Shown: positions 16,882 through 25,527 of the stretch, in pieces
Position numbering within the stretch: position 1 is the first letter of the stretch
How the letters are laid out: each line of letters opens with the position of its first letter
NCBI GenBank assembly: GCA_963795415.1
Contig: CAWCHQ010000001.1
Coordinates: 186,001 to 250,000 of the forward strand
Length of the DNA: 64,000 bases
From: CAVSUZ01 sp963795415
GTDB lineage: Bacteria > Pseudomonadota > Alphaproteobacteria > Acetobacterales > Acetobacteraceae
Reading direction: 5' to 3'
Translations under genes and position numbers: made by a program
The notes under the pieces: generated by a model
Told to the model about the DNA's origin: nothing
The model's input: only the letters and a program-made list of their open reading frames with translations
Databases searched by the model: none

Positions 16882-17694
16882 CTACCATTGGCGGGCCTGG
16901 ATGAAGGCCTCGGTATTTTGGACCAGCCGGTGGGCGCCTTTGGCGGCTTCGGTGGCCACGCGGCTCGCGTCGGATTCGTCGGGTGTGGCGTGGTCGAGTG
17001 GGACATAGCCGATGGCGGCGCTTGTGGGTTCGAGGTCCCAGCGCATGCCGTCGTTGCGGGACATGAGATTCAGCACGGCAAAACGCAGCGAATCGGGGGC
17101 GATGACTGCTTTTTCGAAGCCCTGGCAGAGGTCGCGGTTGGAAAGCCACATCTGCTGGCCCCAGAGCCCCCAGCCCATGTGGGCGCCGGGGAGATTGTCG
17201 CCCTTCTGGCAATAGCCGATTCGGAAGCAGATGACGGAGACACCCCAACGTTCGCTGTAGGAACGGCCGAGCCGCTCGCCGATCAGCTTGGAGATCCCGT
17301 ATGGATTGACGGGATAGGGCGGGGTCTCGGGCGTGAGCGGCCAGTCCTCGAATCGGTGGCCGGCGACGACCCAGTTGGAACTGGCGAAGATCAGCCGTTT
17401 GGCGTTGCCCCGAGCGGCGGCCTCGAAGACGTTCATGGTGAGATCGAGGTTGAGGCTGACGGTGTTCTCCCAGGAAGCGCGCGGGCTTGGATCGGCTGCG
17501 AGATGCACCACGGCATCGGCGTTGCGGAAGTGCTCCGCCCAGGAGTCGTTCCATCGGGAGAGGTCGGCGGCCTGGATGGCCGGGTCGGCGGAATTGGCGT
17601 CGAGCAGGCGGAGTGTCCAGCCAAGGGAATGGAAATGGTGGCGGAGCTTGGTGCCGAGATTGCCAGCGGCGCCGGTGATGACGACAGTGGTCAT
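16882..17694 (-). CDS. NAD(P)-dependent sugar epimerase/dehydrogenase (extended SDR, uronate-dehydrogenase-like)
   Basis: A 270-residue extended SDR: TGAAGNLG cofactor loop (about 7-14), VVHLAADPSPRASWE, IFASSNWVV and the YGISK catalytic Tyr-Lys pair (about 137-141). The LFASSN and WVVAGHRFEDWPLTPETPPYPVNPYG blocks resemble uronate dehydrogenases. It overlaps the HAD gene by 4 nt at its start, so they are translated as an operon. The substrate is not certain. Confidence 0.87.
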   Translation of the reverse strand: MTTVVITGAAGNLGTKLRHHFHSLGWTLRLLDANSADPAIQAADLSRWNDSWAEHFRNADAVVHLAADPSPRASWENTVSLNLDLTMNVFEAAARGNAKRLIFASSNWVVAGHRFEDWPLTPETPPYPVNPYGISKLIGERLGRSYSERWGVSVICFRIGYCQKGDNLPGAHMGWGLWGQQMWLSNRDLCQGFEKAVIAPDSLRFAVLNLMSRNDGMRWDLEPTSAAIGYVPLDHATPDESDASRVATEAAKGAHRLVQNTEAFIQARQW

Positions 17695-18413
17695 GCGTTG
17701 AGCTGCCTTGCCATGTCCTCGATGTCAGTCGCGACGATGTCCCATTCGTGTTCCGCCTTGAAGTCCCGCGATTGGTGCGGGCCATACTCGGTGGGGCGGG
17801 GGAAGAAGGCGGTGAGCAGACCGAGGCTGCGGGCCTTGGCGAGGTCACCGTTATGGGCGGCGGCCATCATGACCTGGGTGGGTTCCAGGTCCAGCAGTTT
17901 GCAGACGCCGAGATAGGTTTCCGGGTCCGGCTTGTAGTGGCCAAACAGGTCGGAGCCGAAGACCATGTCCCACGGAATGCCGGCGTTCTTGGCCATGTTG
18001 GTGAGCAGGGCGACGTTGCCGTTGGAGAGGGGGCCGATGATGAAGCGCGCCTTGAGGCGGGTGAGACCGGGAACGGCGTCGGGCCAGGGCTTCAGGCGGT
18101 GCCAGCCCAGGTTGATGTGGTGGCGGTCGGATTCCGTAAGGCCAGCGATGCCATGTTCCTCGATGAGCCGGTCGAGGGACATGCGGTGGAGGGCGTCGAG
18201 CGTGGTCCAGGGGAGCTCGCCGGAACGGACTTTCTGCATGGAGGGGTGGTAGGCGGCCCGCCAGGCATCGACAAGTCGGGGCCAGTCGGCGGAGATGTTG
18301 CGGGAGCGGCCGAATTCGGTGAGCTCGGCGATGAGGCTGGATCGCCAGTCAACGACGGTGCCGAAGGTATCGAATACGATAGCCCTAGGGGGGTCAACCG
18401 GCTGTTTGGGCAT
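17691..18413 (-). CDS. Haloacid dehalogenase type II family hydrolase
   Basis: A 240-residue HAD protein: VFDTFGTVVDW supplies the nucleophile Asp (about residue 15), PLSNGN the Ser/Asn of motif II, GHYKPDPETY the Lys of motif III, and MMAAAHNGDLAKARSLG a motif IV variant. The order matches L-2-haloacid dehalogenases, although the natural substrate may be another 2-substituted acid or a phosphate. It overlaps the following SDR gene by 4 nt and starts beside a divergent gene. Confidence 0.88.
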   Translation of the reverse strand: MPKQPVDPPRAIVFDTFGTVVDWRSSLIAELTEFGRSRNISADWPRLVDAWRAAYHPSMQKVRSGELPWTTLDALHRMSLDRLIEEHGIAGLTESDRHHINLGWHRLKPWPDAVPGLTRLKARFIIGPLSNGNVALLTNMAKNAGIPWDMVFGSDLFGHYKPDPETYLGVCKLLDLEPTQVMMAAAHNGDLAKARSLGLLTAFFPRPTEYGPHQSRDFKAEHEWDIVATDIEDMARQLNA

Positions 18414-18429
18414 GGATGGGGCCGCCGTG

Positions 18430-19098
18430 ATGGAGGTTTGGGAGGAGTTGGGACGGGCTTTTACCGCGGAGGGAGATGAGCTGCTACTGCGGGGCCGGAA
18501 CGGGGTGTTCGAGCTGCGGATGAACGGGCAGGAGCTGATGGGCAGCCGGGCGCATGGGTCGGAGGAGGCGCTTGCCGGGTGGGTGTGCGGGGGGTTGTCC
18601 GGCCCGGCCTCTGTGCTGATTGGCGGGCTGGGATTTGGCTACACGCTGCGGGCGGCCTTGAATGTGCTGCCAGGAAGCGCCCGGGTGGTGGTGGCGGAGC
18701 TGTTGCCGGAGGTTGTGTCTTGGGTGCGGGGGCCGGTTTCGGGGCTGGCTGGCCGTGTTCTGGAAGATCCTCGGGTCGACGTGGTGGTCGGGGATGCGGG
18801 GGCGGTTCTGGCGGGCCGGCCCGGTGAGTTCGATGCGGTGATTCTGGACGTGGATAACGGGCCAGGGGCGCCGGTGCGGTCGGGGAATGCGTGGCTGTTC
18901 GGGGCGGAGGGGTTGCGCGTGGTCCGGCAGGCGTTACGGCCGGGTGGGCTGCTGGGGGTCTGGTCGGCGGACCGGGATGAGGGATTCGAGGGACGGCTGA
19001 CCGGGGCGGGGTTTTCAATGGAGCGACGGGGGTGGAATGTGGTAGAAGGTGGGGGCCGGGTGGAGCATGTGCTCTATCGGGCATGGGGACCCAGTTAA
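18430..19098 (+). CDS. Spermidine-synthase-like SAM-binding protein
   Basis: A 222-residue protein with the Rossmann layout of polyamine aminopropyltransferases: VLIGGLGFGYTLRAAL (motif I), VVVAELLPEVVSW, DPRVDVVVGDA, FDAVILDVDNGP and GLRVVRQALRPGGLLGVWSA. It lacks a clear polyamine-specific N-terminal hairpin, so the reaction may differ. The start is uncertain: ATG 18430 has GGGG upstream, ATG 18412 would overlap the divergent HAD gene. The 5' end is very close to that gene, so the promoters overlap. Its stop touches the periodic array that follows. Confidence 0.75.
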   Translation: MEVWEELGRAFTAEGDELLLRGRNGVFELRMNGQELMGSRAHGSEEALAGWVCGGLSGPASVLIGGLGFGYTLRAALNVLPGSARVVVAELLPEVVSWVRGPVSGLAGRVLEDPRVDVVVGDAGAVLAGRPGEFDAVILDVDNGPGAPVRSGNAWLFGAEGLRVVRQALRPGGLLGVWSADRDEGFEGRLTGAGFSMERRGWNVVEGGGRVEHVLYRAWGPS

Positions 19099-19103
19099 CG
19101 ATT

Positions 19104-19275
19104 GTACAAAAAGCCCGATTTTGGGCCTGGCGATTGGTACCAAACCCCGAAATCCATGAGGCCGTTGCGTACAAAAGGGGGCTTAAGGCCGGGTCCGTTT
19201 TGTACCAAAGGCCGTTTTCCGGCCGGCTGGATTGTACCGCTCTTGGGTTGGGGCGCCGGCGTTAACGATTGTTAC
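19104..19275. repeat. Degenerate array of GTAC-centred units with a 32-33 nt period
   Basis: GTAC occurs at 19104, 19137, 19169, 19202 and 19234, intervals 33, 32, 33 and 32 nt, and a GTTAC at 19271 lies near the next expected place. Most units read GTAC(A/C)AAA followed by a G/C-rich inverted repeat (GCCCGATTTTGGGC, GGCCGTTTTCCGGCC). The outer boundaries share TTAACGATTGT (19095 and 19262). It begins at the stop of the upstream gene. Units are not identical, so it is not a CRISPR array. Confidence 0.75.
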
Positions 19276-19794
19276 ATGGGCGGGGTCGCAGCCGGAAGAA
19301 GGGTCTTAGCTCGCCACCGGGACACCGACCCGCGCCGATGAAACCCGAGCCGCAGCAGTGAGCGGGACCGCCTGGATCGCCACGGCCCGCTGCGCGGACC
19401 TCGTGATGACAATATCCTTCCGTGGCCCTCCGTGTGTTCTCCGTGGCTCTCCGTGTTGAACCATCCCCACGATTGCGATTATCTCAACCCGGAGCTTCCA
19501 GTCCAGGCAACTGGGTGTACAGCTTTGGCGGCAGCCACAACGAAGGCGGCCTTCTCGGGTCGCCGACTTCTCCAAAACCAAAGCTTGAAGGGTGTTAGTC
19601 CAAGTGTTTCACACGGAGAACCATGGAGAACACACGGAGGGCCACGGAGATTTCTTGATTTGCGGTCGCCCGCGGTGTGAACGTCTGGCGCCTGGTCCAC
19701 CTGCGTTCGCAGGTGTTCCTCGCGATGACGGCCGAGGTCCCTCGGCCGCGATCGAGCCGGTTTTCTGTTCATCGCAAAGGGCAGCCGGGGCACC
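19276..19794. other. Non-coding region with a long CCGTGG/CACGGAG inverted repeat
   Basis: Arms at 19419-19459 and 19609-19649 are near-perfect reverse complements built from TCCGTGGCCCTCCGTG-type words, with about 150 nt between them. The inside has no convincing gene. The structure looks like a small non-autonomous element or a fossil of one. Outside the arms, GCGATGACGGCCGA-type REP words are present. Confidence 0.65.
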
Positions 19795-19907
19795 AGAGCA
19801 GTTTCAGGCTGACTGTATCAGCCTGAAACGCTCTAACTCGTTGTTTTAGAGCAGATTCACGCGCTCCTGGAAATGCAAAGCGTTTCCAGTCAAGCGCGAT
19901 CTGCTCT
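19795..19907. repeat. Dispersed double-hairpin repeat, copy 2 (complete)
   Basis: The same two hairpins as at 4478-4591, in the same orientation, with a handful of substitutions (for example CTCTAACTCGTTGTTTTAGA in the linker). Ends AGAG...CTCT are conserved. It lies 59 nt after the stop of the minus-strand glycosyltransferase gene. Confidence 0.88.
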
Positions 19908-19966
19908 ACGGTCTTCCGTATGAGCGGGAGTGCCGCGAGGCTTTGCGCGGGAACAGCGAGATAATT

Positions 19967-20920
19967 TCACGCGTCCTCGGGTTCGAGTTGTCTTGGTGGT
20001 TTCGAGTCGCCAAGATGGCGGGGACTATGGCTTGCTGCTTTCGAAGCTGTGAAGAAATCGGACCCCGCGTCGTTTCCTTTGCCAAGTGCGGTGACTGACG
20101 CTCTGACGGAGTTATAGGTTCCGGCTTCACGCATTCGCGGGGACCGCGTGTTCGCGGGAATGACGAGATAACTTCGCTCTGCCGGGACCTGCACGAGCTG
20201 CCGGGATCGTTCCGCGAGCAACATCGGGAAGATCGGCGGGTCATCGAGCAGATATCGGCGGCAGAGGCGGCGGGGATCGGTTGCGAGACGATGAAACCAT
20301 TCGAGTCCGGCGCGCTGCATCCAGACCGGCGCGCGGCGTGCGGCGCCTGACAGAAAATCCAGGCCGGCGCCGACGCAGAGTGCCAATCCTCTCGCCCGCC
20401 CGGTGGCTTTGATTGCCGCGGCCAGTTGTTCCTGACGCGGTGATCCCACGGCAAGCAGCACCAGCCTGGTCGGATGATCCAGCACGAATTGCACGGCCTG
20501 ATCCATCGCCGCCGGATCGGCATCGAAATCCTCGGGTGGATCGAAATGGGCGGGGTGGCGGATACCCGTGTGGATGATCAGCGGGCGCAGGAACTCGCGC
20601 CGCAATCCAAGAATTGTAACCAGTTCATCCCGTGGCAGGCGGTCGAGCACCGAGGCGACCAGATCGCTGCCGGTGACGACAGGCGGCGCGGTCAGTCCGA
20701 AGGCGCGCGCCGCCTTGGCGATGACGCGTAAATCCAGAAGGCGCAGTGCGGCGTCCTGATAGATGGGCAGCAGTTCCGGCTGGCGGCGCAGCCGCACCAG
20801 ATGATCGGCGTTGGGTGTAACGATGTAATCGAATGGTGCGGCCGGCGGCTGGCGCAGGACGAATTGCACCGCCTGTTCCAGAGTGAGCTCAGCGAAATCC
20901 AGGCCCAGCAACCGGGTCAC
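19967..20920 (-). CDS. WecG/TagA/CpsF family glycosyltransferase
   Basis: The first about 235 residues match the family: FDYIVTPNADHLVRLRR, VVTGSDLV, LVLLAVGSPRQEQLAA and GAGLDFLSGAARRAPVWMQRAGLEWFHRL. These enzymes add N-acetylmannosamine-type sugars to lipid-linked precursors in exopolysaccharide assembly. Residues after about 245 (VIPANTRSPRMREAG...) do not look like the family; they are translated from a REP-type GCGGGAATGACGAG repeat and the following DNA, so the reading frame seems to have run into repeat sequence. Its start overlaps the stop of the outer-membrane gene by 4 nt. Confidence 0.88.
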   Translation of the reverse strand: MTRLLGLDFAELTLEQAVQFVLRQPPAAPFDYIVTPNADHLVRLRRQPELLPIYQDAALRLLDLRVIAKAARAFGLTAPPVVTGSDLVASVLDRLPRDELVTILGLRREFLRPLIIHTGIRHPAHFDPPEDFDADPAAMDQAVQFVLDHPTRLVLLAVGSPRQEQLAAAIKATGRARGLALCVGAGLDFLSGAARRAPVWMQRAGLEWFHRLATDPRRLCRRYLLDDPPIFPMLLAERSRQLVQVPAERSYLVIPANTRSPRMREAGTYNSVRASVTALGKGNDAGSDFFTASKAASHSPRHLGDSKPPRQLEPEDA

Positions 20921-22203
20921 AGGCCGAATCCGACGGAGAGCAGTGAAACGGAGCGGGTGTAACTACCGGACGATGGCGGCGGGGCCGTGCCGCGCAGGGC
21001 CGTGACGGTTTCGCTGACACCGAGATTGATCCGCCGGTTCAGCCACCATGTCACGCCGCCGCCGATCGAGGCCACGGTCTGCGTGTCGCTGGAATCCAGA
21101 TAAACGGCGCGGCCGATCGCGGCCGATCCGTTCAGCCATATATTGCGCCGCCACTGATAACCCACGCTCAGGCGCGCCGCGGTCGCGACATAGGCCGCGG
21201 TCAATTCCTGGGCGGCATCCTCGATCGTGCGGCTCAGCGTGAAGGTGACGTCGATCAGGCGCGTGGGCGACCAGATCGCATCCGCTTCGGCGACAACAGC
21301 GCCATGATTCCTGAAGGCGGAACTGGCAAAGAACCGCTGCTGCCAGCCGGCAAGGACGCGGAACCGCCAGAGGTCGTCGAGGCGCTCGTCGATGCCGCCC
21401 AGGATTTCCCAGCCGGTGGAATCACGGGTGGGCGTATCGGGCTGTGGGGCGACGTAGTGCGACGACAGGCCCCTGGCGACCAGCATCAGGTCGTTTCCGG
21501 GAGCGGATTGGTAGTCTGCAGCGATACCAAATGTAACGAGGTTGCGGTCACGGTAGGCCTGGGGGACGGGCTGGCCGAAGAGGCTGGCTTCGCCGTAGCG
21601 AATGAGCGCGGTATCCAGGCTTGGCGTGATCGTCAGGCGCCCGAGCGATACCGCATAGGACAGGCGCAAATCCTCGACGCTGTATGGAATGGGCGCATCG
21701 GTGGGCAGCGCGTCGAGCGCGGTGCGATCTTCGTGAGTGGAGACATGCGCGAAGCCGAGCGTCAGCGCGTCGTTGCCGAAATGGACGGCGCCACCGGCGG
21801 ATGCGGTCCAGTCGGTGCGGGCCTGGGCGGGTTGTCCTGGGGTCTGGAGATTGTCGATGCTGAGGAGCGCGCCGGCCTGATCCTGGCGCCAGTCGGACTT
21901 CGCCTGCAGCGAGGCATGGGTGCCGATCTGCGCGCTTGCGGCGGGGGGCGTGCTGGCGAGGGCGTTGCTATCGTAACCGACTGATTCGGTGACCTGTGGA
22001 AACAGCGTGAACGTGCCGGCGCGGATGCCGAGGGGTTGCCAGGCGGGATCGGGGTTTTTTTGCGTGCCGATCCAGCTTGTGAAGCCGGGCACACCCTCCG
22101 GCAGGAGGGCAGAGAGGTCCTGCCCGGCGGCGCGGATCGCGCATGCGACGGCGCCGGCGAGAATGAGCAGGCCCCAGGCCAACGGGCGCGTTTTGGCGTC
22201 CAT
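20917..22203 (-). CDS. Outer-membrane beta-barrel protein (exopolysaccharide-type, BBP2 family)
   Basis: A 428-residue protein with an N-terminal hydrophobic signal (WGLLILAGAVACAIRAAG) and alternating-hydrophobic strands throughout: FTLFPQVTESVGYDSNAL near residue 70, many W/Y girdle residues, and a C-terminal strand ending VSLLSVGFGL. The opening GYDSNAL pattern is typical of outer-membrane beta-barrels in exopolysaccharide loci. It overlaps the WecG-type gene by 4 nt, so the two act together, probably in polysaccharide secretion; this function is inferred from context. Confidence 0.85.
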   Translation of the reverse strand: MDAKTRPLAWGLLILAGAVACAIRAAGQDLSALLPEGVPGFTSWIGTQKNPDPAWQPLGIRAGTFTLFPQVTESVGYDSNALASTPPAASAQIGTHASLQAKSDWRQDQAGALLSIDNLQTPGQPAQARTDWTASAGGAVHFGNDALTLGFAHVSTHEDRTALDALPTDAPIPYSVEDLRLSYAVSLGRLTITPSLDTALIRYGEASLFGQPVPQAYRDRNLVTFGIAADYQSAPGNDLMLVARGLSSHYVAPQPDTPTRDSTGWEILGGIDERLDDLWRFRVLAGWQQRFFASSAFRNHGAVVAEADAIWSPTRLIDVTFTLSRTIEDAAQELTAAYVATAARLSVGYQWRRNIWLNGSAAIGRAVYLDSSDTQTVASIGGGVTWWLNRRINLGVSETVTALRGTAPPPSSGSYTRSVSLLSVGFGL

Positions 22204-22477
22204 CGACGCGATAGGACGCCAGAGAGGTTAAGATTGGGTTTTTAGGGTGGCCGAAAGACGGCCGGGTGAAGCGGTCAGATCCATGGCGGCTTCGCTTTTG
22301 GGGCGCGGCCGCCTCACCAACCCGCGCGTGGTACGCCCGGATTCCTTCGGATTCCGGGGCGCGCAGCGGGCCGACGAGCTTGGCGTGGCGGCTGGTAAAT
22401 AGCAAATCTCATCTTGCGTAGTAATTCGGTCAGAACCGGCTAAGATCAGGCTGCGCGGTCCAGAGAGGCCTCAGTTA
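22204..22477. other. Intergenic region with a second member of the GCGCGGCCGCC-CACCAACC repeat
   Basis: GCGCGGCCGCCTCACCAACC at about 22297-22316 is the same as the block at about 2735-2754 but for one base, and is followed by a different hairpin (CGGATTCCTTCGGATTCCG) and the common GCGGGCCGAC end. GGCCGAAAGACGGCC (about 22249-22263) is another hairpin. No gene seen. Confidence 0.55.
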
Positions 22478-22480
22478 TCA

Positions 22481-23829
22481 CTGACAATAAATCTGACGTA
22501 CGACCCTGGGGTCCCGTCACAGATGCAGACGACTGTCGCCGCAGCGGCTGCGTACCTCGAAAGCCTATTTTCGACCCCGATCACTATCGACATCGAGGTT
22601 GAGTTCGGTGAACTGAATGGCCAGCCGCTCCTGACAGGCGGCCGAAGTTTTTTCGAGACCAGTATACCCGTAACTTATGAGTTCCCTTCGCTCCGCCTTG
22701 CTCGCCCGTACGGCGACGGCGGATGAACGGGCTGCGGGAGCAAGTCTCCCGGTAAACGATCCGACCAACGGCGGCAATTTCGGCATCAGCCCGGCGGAGG
22801 CAGCGGCGCTGGGGCTTTACGACGGCCCCGTGACCGGGAACATCTCGTTGGGCAGCGCTACTCCCTGGACGTTTGGAACGACAGGTGCAGCCATGCCGGG
22901 CACAGGTGATGCCTTCGGCACGGCGTTGCATGAAATCACGGAGGTCATGGGGCGAACCTCCTGGATCGGTTATGGGACCGACAACTTCCGAGCCCTGGAT
23001 CTTTTCCGCTATACTGCTCCCGGAGTGAGGGCTTTAACGCCGTATGTTCCGGGTGGGTTCTCGATTGACGGGACCAACCTGCTGGCGCTCTTCAACGACC
23101 CGTTGACCGGTGGAGATGGTGGCGATTGGAACACATCGAACCAGCCGGGCGACCCGTTCGACGAAGGCGGACCGCCGGGGCTCACACACCCGCTCAGTTC
23201 GACTGACCTGCGGGAAATGGACGTGCTCGGCTACACCCCCGCCGGGGTGACGCCATCTGCCGTCCCGCCTGCTTTGTCTCTTGCCGTCGAGGATATCACG
23301 GCCGGCGTCACCGGTTCTCCAACTGGTGAGCCCTACGTTGGGCCTGTTGCAGGACTGCAGCAAGAATACATCAATATCACCAGCGACAACATCAACGTAA
23401 GTGCCGGGTCATCCAACTGGTTCATTCATACGGGCAGCGGCAATGACGCGATTGGGGTGAGCAGCGGCACGAATGTGCTGGATGGCGGGACCGGCTCCAA
23501 CTTCCTGACCGGCGGCAGCGGGATGGATACCTTCTTTATCGATGATCGCATGCCCACTGCCGATATCTGGAGCACTGTTGCCAATTTTCATGCCGGCGAT
23601 GCCGCAACGATCTGGGGCATCACACCGCAGGATTTCAGCCTTAGCTGGGTGGATGGACAGGGCCCCTGTGTTCGCCGGGCTCACACTGCATGCGACGTCG
23701 CCGGGGAAACCGACCGCATCACTTACGCTGTCCGGCTTCAGCCAGACCGATCTTAGCAGCGGGCGCCTTTCGGTCTCATTTGGTAGTGTAGATAGTAATA
23801 ACTATATGTATGTGCATGAGAATAGTTAA
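22481..23829 (+). pseudogene. Frameshifted NF038122-type secreted metalloprotease with a C-terminal repeat/calcium-binding-like region
   Basis: Three consecutive frames each continue one family. Frame one carries LTINLTYDPGV..AAAAYLESLF (no ATG before it; first ATG 22523). Near 22670 it shifts by +1 into SSLRSALLARTATADE, which runs through the zinc motif ALHEITEVMGR (about 22927-22950). A second +1 shift near 23655 (at CAGGGCCCC) restores APVFAGLTLHATSPGKPTASLTLSGFSQTDLSSG to 23829. The N-terminal start codon also seems lost. Two shifts plus a lost start indicate a decayed gene. The family is common in Rhodospirillales and of unknown substrate. Confidence 0.85.
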
Positions 23830-24048
23830 GCGACCGAGCCGCGCTAGCAATTTAGAATGCTCAAGCAGAGTTATACCAGCCGCTCTTAAGGCCGACTGAT
23901 CGGTGCGGCGGGTACCATGGATGCCCGCTTTCGCGGGAATGACGGGTGGATGCGGCTTTTCGGCCGTTTGGATTACTGAAACGGTTTCGAACGGTCAGGA
24001 GCCACCGATCCCGCCTCCAAACGAATGAGCACAAGAGATGGCAGGGGA

Positions 24049-24321
24049 TTATTCTGACCACGGATCCTGGTAGTTCGGGTCCTGTTTCTTTCGTTCCTGG
24101 ACGTAAGCCTGGCGATTCTGCAAGTCTTTTTGCGTCATCTGATGCTTGTGCCATTCGTGCCCGGCAATGCACCCGCCGACCGCACCGAGCACCCCGTGAT
24201 GGGCCATGTGACCCGCCACGGCTCCGGCGACGGCGCCAGTGAAACAGCCGACCGCGTGGGCCGAGGTCGCGGCGCCAGACAGCCCGACAACGGCTGCCGC
24301 AGTGATAACCAGACGTTGCAT
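24049..24321 (-). CDS. Small exported protein with glycine-zipper-like segment
   Basis: A 90-residue protein. A signal peptide (MQRLVITAAAVVGLSGAATSAHA, cleavage after AHA) precedes GCFTGAVAGAVAGHMAHHGVLGAVGGCIAGHEWHKHQ, with GxxxG-type spacing of a glycine zipper and several His. Two cysteines could pair. The tail is polar. It lies 14 nt downstream of another exported-protein gene on the same strand, so they may form one transcript. Envelope location is likely; function unknown. Confidence 0.7.
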   Translation of the reverse strand: MQRLVITAAAVVGLSGAATSAHAVGCFTGAVAGAVAGHMAHHGVLGAVGGCIAGHEWHKHQMTQKDLQNRQAYVQERKKQDPNYQDPWSE

Positions 24322-24335
24322 CGGTGATCCTCCTG

Positions 24336-24728
24336 TTACCTGGCGTCGGGTTGCTTGTGGAACACCATCACATCGTTGCTGGCGGACACCAGCCGCAGCA
24401 CGGTTCCGCCCTTCTCCAATGAGTATTTGTCGGTCTCAGTCCGGGCGGCGCCATGCTCCTCTGAGACCTTCGATTTTACCGGGGTGAACACGAGCGTGCC
24501 GCTTTTACCGTTGGTGTTCTTCTGTTCGTAGCTTCCCGCCATCTGAGCCACGACCCGGTCGTTGTGCACCGTCTCGCTGGTCCAATAGCCGTCCGCCAGC
24601 ACATCCATGGCGATGATCACGTTATCGGGGAGATGGGCTTGCCATTGCCCGGAGACGCTTTCATCCGCCATCGCCAGCGTTGGCACGAACGCGGCCGTGG
24701 CGGCGACTAGCAGAGCTCGGCGATACAT
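24336..24728 (-). CDS. Small exported hypothetical protein
   Basis: A 130-residue protein with a signal peptide (MYRRALLVAATAAFVPTLAMA). The mature part begins ESVSGQWQAHLPDNVIIAMDVLADGYWTSETVHNDRVVAQMAGSYEQ, a beta-rich pattern seen in small lipocalin-like or avidin-like periplasmic proteins of unknown function. It is upstream of the glycine-zipper gene in the same orientation. I cannot name a function. Confidence 0.65.
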   Translation of the reverse strand: MYRRALLVAATAAFVPTLAMADESVSGQWQAHLPDNVIIAMDVLADGYWTSETVHNDRVVAQMAGSYEQKNTNGKSGTLVFTPVKSKVSEEHGAARTETDKYSLEKGGTVLRLVSASNDVMVFHKQPDAR

Positions 24729-24896
24729 TGCGACTCTCCCTGGTTTGCGGCTTTCAGGATATTCTCTCCGAGTGAGCAGCGAAAGTCTCTCAATTGTCAG
24801 GCTTGCGGGTATCAGAGATTCGCCACGGAATCAGCGACGTGGCGATGGCAAAGTTGTGGGTTCGCGCTTTCGCCGGAATGACGGAGGCGAGGCGGA

Positions 24897-25448
24897 TCAC
24901 GCCTCTGGCAGCGCCGTATCCTGTCCCTTCACCGGATCGGCGATGGCGGCTTCGAGGCTGGAGGCGCCTTTCCACTCGGCCGGTGGCCGCACCTGGCCAT
25001 CGCTGCCGATCTGATCGATGTTCCAGTAGATCTCGAGCCGGTGCCCGTCGGGATCGCGGAACTCGACGGCAATCTGACAGCCGGCGCGGCGGCGCCCATC
25101 GAAGTCAATCGGCACGTTGTGCTGGCGCAGGTGCTCGCGCGCCCGCAGGACCTCCGCGAGGGTACCGACCTCGAAGGCCATATGGTGCAGGCCGGCATTC
25201 GCGAGCTGCTCGGCCGAGGCCGGGAACAGCGCGACCCCGTGATGGTCGGTATTGCACCGCAGGAATACCGCACCACCTGGGATCGTGTCATCGCGGTACA
25301 CGTCCGAAACGCGGAAGCCAAGGATCTGCGTGTAGAACCGGGCTGACCGTTCCAGATCGCGCACGTGCAGCGCCACGTGGCCAATCTTGTTAATACGGAA
25401 CGGCGTGCCCATTGGACGATCGAGTTCCCGTACGGCATCAGGATTCAT
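24897..25448 (-). CDS. VOC-family protein (glyoxalase/dioxygenase fold)
   Basis: A 183-residue protein with paired beta-alpha-beta-beta-beta modules. INKIGHVALHVRDLERSARFYTQILGFRVSD, the His at VALFPAS.. region and HHMAFEV, and EFRDPDGHRLEIYW carry metal-ligand positions of the fold. Family members include glyoxalase I, extradiol dioxygenases and resistance proteins. One polypeptide supplies both halves. No close partner gene indicates the substrate. Confidence 0.83.
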   Translation of the reverse strand: MNPDAVRELDRPMGTPFRINKIGHVALHVRDLERSARFYTQILGFRVSDVYRDDTIPGGAVFLRCNTDHHGVALFPASAEQLANAGLHHMAFEVGTLAEVLRAREHLRQHNVPIDFDGRRRAGCQIAVEFRDPDGHRLEIYWNIDQIGSDGQVRPPAEWKGASSLEAAIADPVKGQDTALPEA

Positions 25449-25527
25449 GACTGCCTCTCTCTGGCCAGGCGGTTAGGTTACCGGGGAGGTGGGCACGCCT
25501 CAACCACCACCGCCGTCAAGGAATTGC

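Noticed and set aside
19104..19275. CRISPR array
   Set aside because: The 32-33 nt rhythm looks similar, but units are not identical repeats and there are no distinct spacers or cas genes.
19306..19581. 91-codon minus-strand frame in the repeat-rich gap
   Set aside because: No ribosome-binding site or family; it lies over the CCGTGG inverted repeat arm.
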